This document shows positions 8,125-15,928 of a DNA stretch of 58,499 nt, in pieces (positions within the stretch are counted from its first letter, which is position 1; every line of letters starts with the position of its first letter). The DNA is taken from the NCBI GenBank assembly GCA_903864435.1, contig CAIPFY010000126.1:1-58499 (forward strand), written 5' to 3'. The DNA is from an uncultured Chloroflexota bacterium (GTDB taxonomy: Bacteria > Chloroflexota > Anaerolineae > Aggregatilineales > Phototrophicaceae). The notes under the pieces were generated by a model that had not been told where the DNA came from, ran no database searches, and was given only the letters and a program-made list of their open reading frames with translations. The position numbers and the translations under genes were made by a program.

Positions 8125-9072
8125 TCAGGATACGGATTGCATTCCGGCAGAGGGTTGATCCCGGTTGAACAGCAGATCGGCCATACGCGGAACATAATCG
8201 GTCAATGCTGCAAATCCGTCCGCGAAGGTTTCTCGCTGGCGACCAATAATCACGGTTGGAATATCGTTTTCAGTATGGTTGCGGTGGTCAATGGCTTCCA
8301 GATTGCCATGATCGCTGGTGATAATCATCAAGCCTTCGTCATCGTTCCATGCTTCCAGCGCACCCGCCATGACTTCATCGAACAACTCTAGAAGATCAAC
8401 CCCTGCGCTTAGTGGCCCACGATGACCGATTATATCCGTTACCCAGTGGGAGAAGAACGCAAAATCGTAGTGACGGGAGATTTCGACCATTTTGCCACCG
8501 CCTTCGCGGGGCGTATACAGGGGGGTATCGGTGTAGCCGAGTTCGGATCGCCACCCCTGACCTGTCCAGTCCACCGCCAGCGCCTCGCCGCGATACAGGT
8601 TGGCTTCGGTCATCAGCGGTAAGCCGGCTTCCAATACGGCTTGCTGGTAACTGGCGGGCAAGCGTTTGCGGCTATCAATCCCCTGATGGAAGCGCGGCGG
8701 ATAGGCTTCGATCAAGGCGGCAGTTCCACCGTGCGAAACCACTTGCTTAAAGAAATTATCCCCGGCGATGAGCGCACGGATGGCCGCGTTAGGCTTGGGG
8801 CCATAGTGTTCCCCGATGATCTGCGGAATATTGCGTCCGGTGAGGATTGCGGCTTGTCCGGTGGCACTTTGCGGACGGCCTGCAACACCTAAGCGAGCAT
8901 CTGTGGGGATGAACAGCGCACGCTCAGTCTGCTGGCGACCGATTCCAGCGAGCCAGCGGCGGCCATTGGTCAGGCTGTGCAGCGTGGGTAAGTGGGCGGC
9001 AGCGAACGGGTTGGTGTTCGGATTATCTTCCCCTAGACCGATGCCATCCAGAAAAATCATGAGTATGTGCAT
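8125..9072 (-). CDS. Alkaline-phosphatase-superfamily metalloenzyme (phosphomutase-like)
   Basis: A 315-aa protein related to cofactor-independent phosphoglycerate mutase and phosphopentomutase. It begins with the metal-binding LDGIGLG (Asp9), has a SATGQAAILTG segment where the Ser/Thr nucleophile is expected, and carries TSDHGNLE plus a following HRNH for the second metal site. Two metal ions and a phospho-enzyme intermediate would be expected from the superfamily; the substrate cannot be read from sequence. Its ATG directly follows the TAA of the upstream thioredoxin gene (TAAATG), which suggests coupled translation. Confidence 0.8.
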   Translation of the reverse strand: MHILMIFLDGIGLGEDNPNTNPFAAAHLPTLHSLTNGRRWLAGIGRQQTERALFIPTDARLGVAGRPQSATGQAAILTGRNIPQIIGEHYGPKPNAAIRALIAGDNFFKQVVSHGGTAALIEAYPPRFHQGIDSRKRLPASYQQAVLEAGLPLMTEANLYRGEALAVDWTGQGWRSELGYTDTPLYTPREGGGKMVEISRHYDFAFFSHWVTDIIGHRGPLSAGVDLLELFDEVMAGALEAWNDDEGLMIITSDHGNLEAIDHRNHTENDIPTVIIGRQRETFADGFAALTDYVPRMADLLFNRDQPSAGMQSVS

Positions 9073-9576
9073 TTAGGAACCGTTTGTTTTCTCCGGCATG
9101 ACAGAGGCTTGTTCCAGTTCGGTTTCGGATGGCGGCGTATGTGACCGCCAGATTTCTGAACCCGCCGAGTCGAACAGCACAAATTCCGGCGTGAAGCTGA
9201 ATCCGTAGCGCTCCCGCAGGGTGCGACCAAAATCGGTATGAATATCCACTCGCAAAATATTGAAACGGTCATCCAGACGCGCTACCAGCGCATCAACCGC
9301 CGGTTTCGCGGCGGTGCAGCCCAGTCAGTATTGGCTGAAAAATTCGACAAAGGTCGGTTTCCCGCTGCCGATGAGCGCGACCGCAGCATCGGCGTTGTTC
9401 ACATCGCTGACGCTTTGCCGCAGCGCCAGCCACGCGCCGGTGAATGCCAGTGTCGCGATGACGATAACCGGCAGGATGACGCGCCATTTCAGCCGGAATA
9501 GGCGCATCACACCCGCGCCGATTAGCAAGATGATGAGCGAAATCCAGATGAAAGAAAACTGGTTGAATAGTTCCAT
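9073..9576 (-). CDS. Membrane-anchored thioredoxin-like protein, candidate selenoprotein (UGA at codon 84)
   Basis: The frame from ATG 9576 to TAA 9073 encodes 167 residues if the in-frame TGA at 9327-9325 is read through. Residues 8-25 and 32-52 are transmembrane segments. The thioredoxin strand TFVEFFSQY is followed by TGA-Leu-Gly-Cys (codon 84, Cys87), then AAKPAVDAL, and later the cis-proline motif FTPEF (Thr129-Pro130). TGA therefore sits exactly at the first cysteine of CxxC, giving UxxC. The ATG overlaps the MBL gene's stop (TAATG) and the TAA abuts the next ATG (TAAATG), so reading the whole frame leaves no gap on either side. A 7-bp hairpin begins 9 nt after the TGA. Alternatives are a Cys-to-stop mutation or a base error. 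Sec-decoding genes are not in this window. Confidence 0.75.
9296..9324 (-). other. Candidate bacterial SECIS hairpin
   Basis: Directly downstream of the TGA in the thioredoxin gene, the mRNA has 9 nt and then ACCGCCG (9315-9309), loop CGAAAC (9308-9303) and CGGCGGT (9302-9296), a perfect 7-bp GC-rich stem. The apical loop begins 17 nt after the TGA and has G as its second base. As I recall them, bacterial SECIS rules ask for a loop about 16-37 nt downstream with a G in the first two positions, so this fits at the near limit. The E. coli GU loop motif is absent. Confidence 0.55.
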
Positions 9577-10244
9577 TATTGTTTTTCTGCCTGTTGTTGC
9601 GCATAGTCCAGTAGGAACGGGTTGGTCTGCCGTTCGCGCCCGATTGTGGTGAGTTCCATGTGTCCGGGCAGGACGCGGGTATCATCGCCAAGCGGCAAAA
9701 GCTGCTCAAAAATTGAGCGCATGAGCAACGGGTGATCGCATCCGGGAAGGTCGGTGCGTCCGATGCTGCCTGCGAACAAACAATCGCCGCTAAAGACTAG
9801 CTTGGCTTCGGGCATATAGAACGCGATATGACCGGGAGCGTGACCGGGCGTGAAACGGGTTTCCAACCGGATCGAGTCCAGCGTGAGGGTTTCCGGTTCG
9901 GAAGTGAGCAACCGATCCGGTTCCGCCGCTTCAGGGAACAGCCGTCCAGCGATGCGCAGTCCGGTTTGGGGCAGGTTTTGAAGCATCGGGAGCGAGTCGC
10001 CGTGAATATAGAAGGGCGCGCCGGTGATCGCTTTCAGGTCGGCACTGGCGAGAACATGGTCGAAATGTGCATGGGTCGCCAGAATGAGCTTGATCGTCCA
10101 GCCTGCATCCTGCGCGGCACGTTGGATGTACTGTGCGTTGTCCACCGGGTCTATCACCAGCGCCGAACGGGTTTCGGTATCAGCCACAAGGTAACAGTGG
10201 GTGGCGGCCAGCCCCAGCGTGAATTGTTTGATTTCGATTCCCAT
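9576..10244 (-). CDS. MBL-fold metallo-hydrolase (glyoxalase II-like)
   Basis: A 222-aa metallo-beta-lactamase-fold protein with the metal-binding THAHFDH (residues 57-63), a downstream FTPGHAPGH histidine, the FSGDCLF aspartate and a final LPGHM histidine. This pattern matches glyoxalase II and related thioesterases or persulfide dioxygenases; the exact substrate is not clear. It is the first gene of the compact set that continues with the thioredoxin-like protein, sharing one base with it. Confidence 0.88.
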   Translation of the reverse strand: MGIEIKQFTLGLAATHCYLVADTETRSALVIDPVDNAQYIQRAAQDAGWTIKLILATHAHFDHVLASADLKAITGAPFYIHGDSLPMLQNLPQTGLRIAGRLFPEAAEPDRLLTSEPETLTLDSIRLETRFTPGHAPGHIAFYMPEAKLVFSGDCLFAGSIGRTDLPGCDHPLLMRSIFEQLLPLGDDTRVLPGHMELTTIGRERQTNPFLLDYAQQQAEKQ

Positions 10245-10338
10245 GATCCCTGCCGCTGTTTGATAGGTGATGCAAGCGTGAATTGTACCGTATTCTACGC
10301 CATGCTGCGTTGGAAGCCCATCAGAAGCGCGGGCGAGC

Positions 10339-11991
10339 TTAGACCAGCGGATCGGCAGCAGGTTTGCGCCGTAGGAAACTGTTCAGCACCATCTGAAGTT
10401 CTGGCAGCTTGAGAAAGTAGGCGATCATGATGAACACCAGCATCCCGCAAGCAGTTTCGACGGCAATTTGAGCAACGGTAAAGGGCAGCCCCCGACCGGC
10501 TAACCCTAGCGCATTCCAGAGCGTGTTCACCAGCTCAATCGCCAGTGCCATGACAAGGCTGGCCGCCAGCGTTTTAAGCAGGGTTTTGCCTAACTGCGAT
10601 TCGTTCGCGCCATGCCAGCGCCGCCGGAGTAGCGCCAACAGTACCAGCACTTCAAAAAGGACTCCGAGCGAATTTGCCAGCGCCAACCCGCCTACATTAC
10701 CGACATCGGGCGTGAGGCCGAGTGCTGGGATTTGCGCGGCGGCATTCACAAAATAGCCGGTTGCTACCCGGTTGACCCCGCTGAACGTGAGCGCGAGAAC
10801 AAAGTTGATGGCTGTGCCGCCGAGTGCCGCCCATAACGGTGTGAGCGTGTCTTTGTCTGCATAGAAACTGCGGGCGACCACTTCCAGCGCCGAATGCACC
10901 ACGATTCCTAACGAGAAGAAGCTGAGGGTGGTATAGACTAACTGGGAAGCGGACGCATCGAACGCACCGCGCTCTAGCAGGCTGATGAGGGGGCGACCAA
11001 TAAAAACGATGCCGATGGCGGCGGGAATGCTGCAAATTAGGATGACCCGCAGCGCCGCGGTCATGGCGTTGCGCTTCCCGTTTTCGTCGCCCATTTCGCT
11101 AAGCGCCGCCAGCGTGGGAAAAATGACCGTGCCGATGGCTGTGCCGATCAACGTTTCTGGAATCTGCATCAACCGCCATCCCCAATCCAGCGCCGCGACA
11201 GGCGCGGTTCCCAATCGGGAGGCGATGTTGTTCATGATGAGAAAGTTGGTGCTGATGACACCTAATCCGGCGACACGGGGCAACATCAGGCGAATCACGC
11301 GCCACAAGACCGGATCGCGGAATCCGGTTTCAAATGCCCACCGTGCTTTGACGCGCCACAGACCGGGAATCTGAATGCCGAGGTGCATGAATGACCCGAA
11401 CACCGCGCCGAATGCAATGCCGCGCACGCCGAAGGAGGGCATCAGGAAAATCACGCCGAGCAAAATCCCGACATCGAACATGATGGGCGCCAGCGCGGGT
11501 AGCAAGAAGTTGTTGTGGCTTTGCAAAATGCCCATCAGGATGCCGCTGATCGAAAAGACGACGGTGCTAATGAGCAGGATGCGCATGAGTTCAACCGTCT
11601 GGGCGCGTACAGTTTCGTCAAAACCGGGCGCAACCACATTGGTGACGAGCCAAGGGGCGACGAAAAAGACAACGAGGCTCACGCCTAGCGTGATGACAAA
11701 AATGCTGTTGATGACATGGCTGGCGGTGCGCCATGCGCGTTCGGTTTCGCCTCTGGCAAGGAATCCGGTGAAGATGGGGATGAAGGCATGTGCCAGCGCA
11801 CCGCCCGCGATCAGCGTGAAGATCAGTTCGGGGATGCGGTTAGCCGTGACATAGGCCGCCCATTCCGCACCCACGCCGAACACTCTGGCGATGATGAAGG
11901 TTTGACCGAGGCTGACCACTTTGGCAACAGCGAAAGCGATCACGACGATGAGCGTTGAGCGAGCCAACTGGCGATTGTTTTGCGCGGTCAT
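10339..11991 (-). CDS. murJ: Lipid II flippase MurJ
   Basis: A 550-aa polytopic membrane protein of the MOP superfamily, which moves lipid II across the membrane for wall synthesis. The N-terminus (STLIVVIAFAVAKVVSLGQTF) and the early loop TANRIPELIFTLIAGGAL are typical of MurJ/MviN, and about 14 transmembrane segments are visible. It begins 9 nt downstream of the C39/TPR gene and is probably cotranscribed with it. It adds to the several wall-synthesis genes in this window. Confidence 0.93.
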   Translation of the reverse strand: MTAQNNRQLARSTLIVVIAFAVAKVVSLGQTFIIARVFGVGAEWAAYVTANRIPELIFTLIAGGALAHAFIPIFTGFLARGETERAWRTASHVINSIFVITLGVSLVVFFVAPWLVTNVVAPGFDETVRAQTVELMRILLISTVVFSISGILMGILQSHNNFLLPALAPIMFDVGILLGVIFLMPSFGVRGIAFGAVFGSFMHLGIQIPGLWRVKARWAFETGFRDPVLWRVIRLMLPRVAGLGVISTNFLIMNNIASRLGTAPVAALDWGWRLMQIPETLIGTAIGTVIFPTLAALSEMGDENGKRNAMTAALRVILICSIPAAIGIVFIGRPLISLLERGAFDASASQLVYTTLSFFSLGIVVHSALEVVARSFYADKDTLTPLWAALGGTAINFVLALTFSGVNRVATGYFVNAAAQIPALGLTPDVGNVGGLALANSLGVLFEVLVLLALLRRRWHGANESQLGKTLLKTLAASLVMALAIELVNTLWNALGLAGRGLPFTVAQIAVETACGMLVFIMIAYFLKLPELQMVLNSFLRRKPAADPLV

Positions 11992-12000
11992 GATGCGCCT

Positions 12001-13608
12001 TTACGTGGGTAGTTGTTGAAGCGCGGTTTGAGCATCGGCAAAGCGCGGATTATGCACCAACGCCTGTCTGAAGGCCGCTGCTGCGCCTGCGTTATCGCCC
12101 TGCGCGGCCAGCACTTTACCCTTCCAGTAGTAGGATTCTTCCACGTAGGCGCCGCCGTTGTTCAGGTTCACATCCACCAGCGCGAGAACATCCGAGTAGC
12201 GCCCGATCTGGAAGTAGGACTCGAAGGGACCAAACTGATAGAGCGTGATGCGCCATGGGACATTAACCTGTCTGGCACGGTCGAAGGCGGCGGCGGCTTC
12301 GTCATAGCGCCCCAGTCTGGTCAAGGATGAGCCGAGATTGAACCACGCAAAGCCATTCTTGGGATTGGCGCGTGCTTCCGCCTGTGCTGCTTCGGCAGCG
12401 ACGGTTGCCGCGCCGGTGGGTTCGGCTAGAGCGCCTAGAATCTGCATCACCGCTGCTTCTTCTTCCGACTTATACAGGGTGATAAAGGCGCGGTTGAAGT
12501 TCTCCCAGAAGTCATCGAACTCGGTATAGGATTTGGGCATACCGACATTGTTATCGCCCGTTCCGAGATAACTGTCGTAGATGTAGAACGACTGCTGCGT
12601 GTCGTCGTAGCCGACGACGGTCTGGTAATGACCGATCCAGTCCGAGCCTTCCCACATGAAACCTGTTTCGATGATGACCGGATAACCGCCTGCGATCAGC
12701 CGCTTTAGCGTTTGCATATCGCCGCCGATACGGTTGAGCGCCCGCACACCCGTTTGCTCATTGACGAAGGCCGCCAGTTCCCACGGGTTGACATTTTTAT
12801 CTTCCTCGTCCGGCTTCAGGAAATCGGCGGCGAAGTCCATTGTTTCTTTCCAGCCGTAGTAACTGAGCGCCATTGTGATATTGGCGGGGCCGCAGTTGTT
12901 CCACGTTTGCTTAATGTAGGTGAAGCCGAACAACCGGGCAGTAACAGGTGGGGGCGGGATGCCCATTGTGACGACTGCCGCCGGTTGAGGCGTGGGTACC
13001 AGCGCGGCCTGTGTCGCTTCCGGTGTGGCGGTGGGGGGCTGTGTGGGCGTGGCGGTTGCTTCCAGCGTGGGCTGTGGCGTGGCGCTGGGCGCGACAGGTG
13101 CGGCGCTTTCTAAGGTGGGTGTGGCGGTTCCGCCCAGTGTCAGGGGGGCATTGAGAAGACTGGCAGGATCAATGCCGCTGCCGCTGTCGTTGGGAACAGG
13201 CGTGGGTAACGAACTACCGGGCGGGGGTAGCGGCGGATTGAATGCCGCCATGAACGGCAGATAGTGTTTGACCGTTTCCCGCTGACCGGGAGCCAGTACG
13301 TTCCGATAGATGAGAATCGTCGCTAAACTGGCGATAATCCACACCACGATCCATGTGGCCGTAACGACTGCCGCCCAGCGCCGTCCCTGTAGAAACGCGA
13401 TGGCGATGATGGTGCCGATGGTCAAGATGGGCGCTGCCAAGAGGGTGATTTCCAGCAACGTACTCATGCCGGGGCTGCTGAGGAAAATCAGCCCGGCAAT
13501 TCCGCCGAGAATACCAAGGATGAAAATGCCGATGACGGCAATGAAAAGGAAACGCGGCGGCGGTTGCACGCCTTCGTCATAGTCTGATTGAGGTTGCCGA
13601 TTGTTCAT
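12001..13608 (-). CDS. Membrane protein with C39-like cysteine peptidase domain and TPR repeats
   Basis: Product of 535 aa from the ATG at 13608 (GGAG 9-10 nt upstream). Three transmembrane segments lie at about 20-44, 52-73 and 80-101. A Thr/Pro-rich linker (about 125-215) leads to a C39-like papain-fold domain with Gln233, catalytic Cys239 (NNCGPAN), His327 (GHYQTVVGYDD) and Asp345. The last 120 residues are tetratricopeptide repeats (NPKNGFAWFNLGSSLTRLG and similar). The peptidase domain should lie outside the cell. C39 domains process bacteriocin leaders in ABC exporters, but no transporter domain is present here, so substrate and function are unknown. Confidence 0.85.
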   Translation of the reverse strand: MNNRQPQSDYDEGVQPPPRFLFIAVIGIFILGILGGIAGLIFLSSPGMSTLLEITLLAAPILTIGTIIAIAFLQGRRWAAVVTATWIVVWIIASLATILIYRNVLAPGQRETVKHYLPFMAAFNPPLPPPGSSLPTPVPNDSGSGIDPASLLNAPLTLGGTATPTLESAAPVAPSATPQPTLEATATPTQPPTATPEATQAALVPTPQPAAVVTMGIPPPPVTARLFGFTYIKQTWNNCGPANITMALSYYGWKETMDFAADFLKPDEEDKNVNPWELAAFVNEQTGVRALNRIGGDMQTLKRLIAGGYPVIIETGFMWEGSDWIGHYQTVVGYDDTQQSFYIYDSYLGTGDNNVGMPKSYTEFDDFWENFNRAFITLYKSEEEAAVMQILGALAEPTGAATVAAEAAQAEARANPKNGFAWFNLGSSLTRLGRYDEAAAAFDRARQVNVPWRITLYQFGPFESYFQIGRYSDVLALVDVNLNNGGAYVEESYYWKGKVLAAQGDNAGAAAAFRQALVHNPRFADAQTALQQLPT

Positions 13609-13684
13609 TCGTTCTTCTCCGCTGCCAGCAGTGAGCCTTCCAGTATAGGGCATGTGTCTGCTCTGCCGGCCTACCGTTTGTCGC

Positions 13685-13713
13685 TTATACTACACTTGGC
13701 GCGGGAGCGTCAA
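13685..13713 (-). promoter_or_regulatory. Sigma-70-type promoter for the C39/TPR gene and murJ
   Basis: On the minus strand TTGACG (13713-13708), a 17-bp spacer and GTATAA (13690-13685) form a strong promoter match. Transcription would begin near 13678, about 70 nt before the ATG at 13608. The same 214-bp gap must also hold the promoter of the divergent PHP gene. Confidence 0.72.
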
Positions 13714-13822
13714 GTTTTACCGACCGCCGTTTTCCCACCGTATTCCAGTGTGGGAAGGCACGTTCCCTTGTGCGATAATGTCCGGTGCCATCCGGCAGGT
13801 CACGAGTCGACGGGAGTCGCCC

Positions 13823-14506
13823 ATGAATGAGCGTTGGAATGTGGATCTCCACAGCCACACCTACTGGTCAAAAGATTGCTTGAGCCGGTTTGAGAGAATC
13901 GCTGCTCTTTGCAAGCAGCGCGGCGTGGATCGCATCGCCATCACCGATCACAACACGGCGGAGGGTGCGCTGGCGTTTCAGAAAATTGCGCCTGATCTAG
14001 TCATTGTGGGCGAAGAAATCATGACCACTGAAGGCGAGATTCTGGGCTATTTCGTGCGCGAAAGCGTCCCCGCTGGCTTGACGCCGATGGAAACCATCCG
14101 GCGGTTGCGCGATCAGGGGGCGGTGATTAGCGTGTCGCATCCGTTTGATCGCCTGCGTAAAGGCGCATGGGGCGAAGCGGCGCTGACGCGGATTGCCGAG
14201 CATGTGGATGCGATTGAGATTTTTAACGCCCGCTGCATTTATAGCGCCGACAACGAACAGGCGCTGTTGTTCGCCGCGCAGTACGGCATGATCGGCACAG
14301 TGGGTTCAGACGCGCACAGTGCGCCGGAATATGGACGGGCGATGACGTGTTTGCAACCGTTCCACGATGCACCCTCGTTTTTGCAGGCGCTTCATAGTGC
14401 CGAGTACCTCAAGCGCCTCAGTCCGGTTTATGTGCATGGCTTTAGCAGCCTTGCCAAATGGTCGAAACGGCTGGGACTGCGCCCCCGTCAGTGGTCGGGC
14501 GGTTAA
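13823..14506 (+). CDS. PHP-domain metal-dependent phosphoesterase
   Basis: A 227-aa PHP-domain protein with DLHSHTYWSKD near the start, TDHN, GEEI, VSHPFDR and GSDAH, which together form the usual trinuclear metal site. Stand-alone PHP proteins hydrolyse small phosphoesters or nucleotides; substrate unknown. The start at 13823 gives the family N-terminus and has GGGAG 7-8 nt upstream; the open frame extends further upstream without homology. It converges on the PBP-like gene with a 4-nt overlap at their ends. Confidence 0.87.
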   Translation: MNERWNVDLHSHTYWSKDCLSRFERIAALCKQRGVDRIAITDHNTAEGALAFQKIAPDLVIVGEEIMTTEGEILGYFVRESVPAGLTPMETIRRLRDQGAVISVSHPFDRLRKGAWGEAALTRIAEHVDAIEIFNARCIYSADNEQALLFAAQYGMIGTVGSDAHSAPEYGRAMTCLQPFHDAPSFLQALHSAEYLKRLSPVYVHGFSSLAKWSKRLGLRPRQWSGG

Positions 14507-15921
14507 GGTGGGGTGATATGCGCGGCGGAGGCCAGCACCGCGCCGCCGATCCGGGCGGCGAGCGAGGGGTCATCACTGTCCTCCAGTACCACCGCCACCG
14601 TGATTCCTCTGCGCCCGCCCATCGCTGCGAACCCGATGAACCAGACTTGCGAGGCTTTTCCCGAATAGGCGCGTGCCACATGACCGCCGATGTCGAAGGT
14701 TTTGCGCTGTGCGTCCTGCGCCGCCCCATAGGACACGGCATCGCGCATCCATGTTCGTAAATTGGCAGCCACTTCCGCTGTGGTAATGGGAATAGGGGAT
14801 GTGCTGCCTGTACGATATTCCCATGCGCTGCTGTTCGGCGGACGGGTTGCCAGCAGGGTGTATGGAACCGGCGCGTTGCCGTCATTCAGGATAGCGGCGG
14901 CGATAACGGCCATCTGAAGCGGGGTTGTGCGCAGTTGCCCCTGACCGAGCGCCGTTTCTAACAGATTGAGGGGTGTCAGGTTGAGGGTTTGCGGGCGCAG
15001 TCCTTCCGGTATCCGTGTGAAGCCTTCAAGGGTGGTGCGTTCTAATAATTGAAAGGTATCCAGCGCCGCCTGTACGGTATCTGTTCCCATCGTTTCGGCT
15101 AATCGTGCGAATGGATACGGGCAACCATAGGCGAAGGCTTGCCGTAAGGAGAGCGTTGTGCTTTGGGGTGTCTCGGCGCAGGTGAGTTCGGTGTTGTTCA
15201 AGTGGATCGGTTGTAGCGCATCGGCAAGGGGCGCGTCGGTGGCTTGCCGGGTGAGGATGGCAGCGGCGGCCAGCGGTGTTTGCAGCATCCCGCCCGGTTG
15301 GTAGGTTCCCTGAAGCGCCCGGTTGAAGAACGGGTTGTCTGGCGATTGGGTGAGGTTGCTCCAATTGTCATCCAGTGTATTTGGGTCAAAGGTGGGCAAA
15401 CTGAGCATGGCGAGAACCTGTCCGCTAGGCACTTCTAGCACGACGACGGCGCCACGCCTTCCGTTCATCAGTGCGGCAGCGGTTTGCTGTACGCGGCTGT
15501 CGAACGAGAGCATCACATCCGAACCGATTTGTGGATGATGCAGCAGCCCGTTCACCCACTGTTCAACCAGCGCCGGTTTCAGATCGTCACCCCGCAAAAT
15601 CGGGTCGAAGGCGGCTTCGGCTCCGTTGACGCCGTAGCGATAACTAGCATAGCCCAACGCACTATAAAAGGCCGGGTCAAGATACTGTCGCTGACCGATT
15701 TGATCGTCCCCGCTGATGGTTTGTGCCAGCGGATGGTTATCGCGGTCAGTGAGCATCCCCCGGCGTAAGCGCGTTTCCGATTCGACGTTGCGCGGGTTGT
15801 CGTCCCGTTTGGTGATACTTGATGTGCCGAAGGTCGTCCAGTAAGCTGCCGAGAGAGCCACCAGCGCGAAGGCGATGAGCATTCCTAGCGAGAGGCGCTT
15901 GATTTCCTGTGTGAATCGCAT
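14503..15921 (-). CDS. Penicillin-binding protein homologue with degenerate active site
   Basis: A 472-aa class B PBP/PbpA-like protein with one N-terminal transmembrane segment (11-30), a short dimerisation region (RRGMLTDRDNHPLA) and a transpeptidase fold. All three catalytic motifs are altered. The SxxK serine region reads YQPGGMLQ (207-214), with Gly211 and Gln214 in place of Ser and Lys. The SxN region reads GCP (266-268). The KTG region reads YSG (419-421), just before the conserved VWFIGFA. The gene is otherwise intact and follows the SEDS gene by 7 nt, so it is probably a maintained non-catalytic partner rather than a decaying gene. Classical transpeptidation is not expected. Confidence 0.85.
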   Translation of the reverse strand: MRFTQEIKRLSLGMLIAFALVALSAAYWTTFGTSSITKRDDNPRNVESETRLRRGMLTDRDNHPLAQTISGDDQIGQRQYLDPAFYSALGYASYRYGVNGAEAAFDPILRGDDLKPALVEQWVNGLLHHPQIGSDVMLSFDSRVQQTAAALMNGRRGAVVVLEVPSGQVLAMLSLPTFDPNTLDDNWSNLTQSPDNPFFNRALQGTYQPGGMLQTPLAAAAILTRQATDAPLADALQPIHLNNTELTCAETPQSTTLSLRQAFAYGCPYPFARLAETMGTDTVQAALDTFQLLERTTLEGFTRIPEGLRPQTLNLTPLNLLETALGQGQLRTTPLQMAVIAAAILNDGNAPVPYTLLATRPPNSSAWEYRTGSTSPIPITTAEVAANLRTWMRDAVSYGAAQDAQRKTFDIGGHVARAYSGKASQVWFIGFAAMGGRRGITVAVVLEDSDDPSLAARIGGAVLASAAHITPP

Positions 15922-15928
15922 GACGCCC

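Noticed and set aside
9073-9327. Treating the distal part of the thioredoxin gene as a separate gene starting at TTG 9255, or as a pseudogene
   Set aside because: That start is inside the thioredoxin fold and has no ribosome site; the full frame fits both neighbours without gaps, so a single gene is the better reading.
12995-13240. Repetitive GT-rich stretch (also near 20930-21060 and 36290-36350) that looks like tandem repeats
   Set aside because: It encodes Thr/Pro-rich linkers of exported proteins; periodicity comes from ACx/CCx codons, not from DNA repeats or a CRISPR array.
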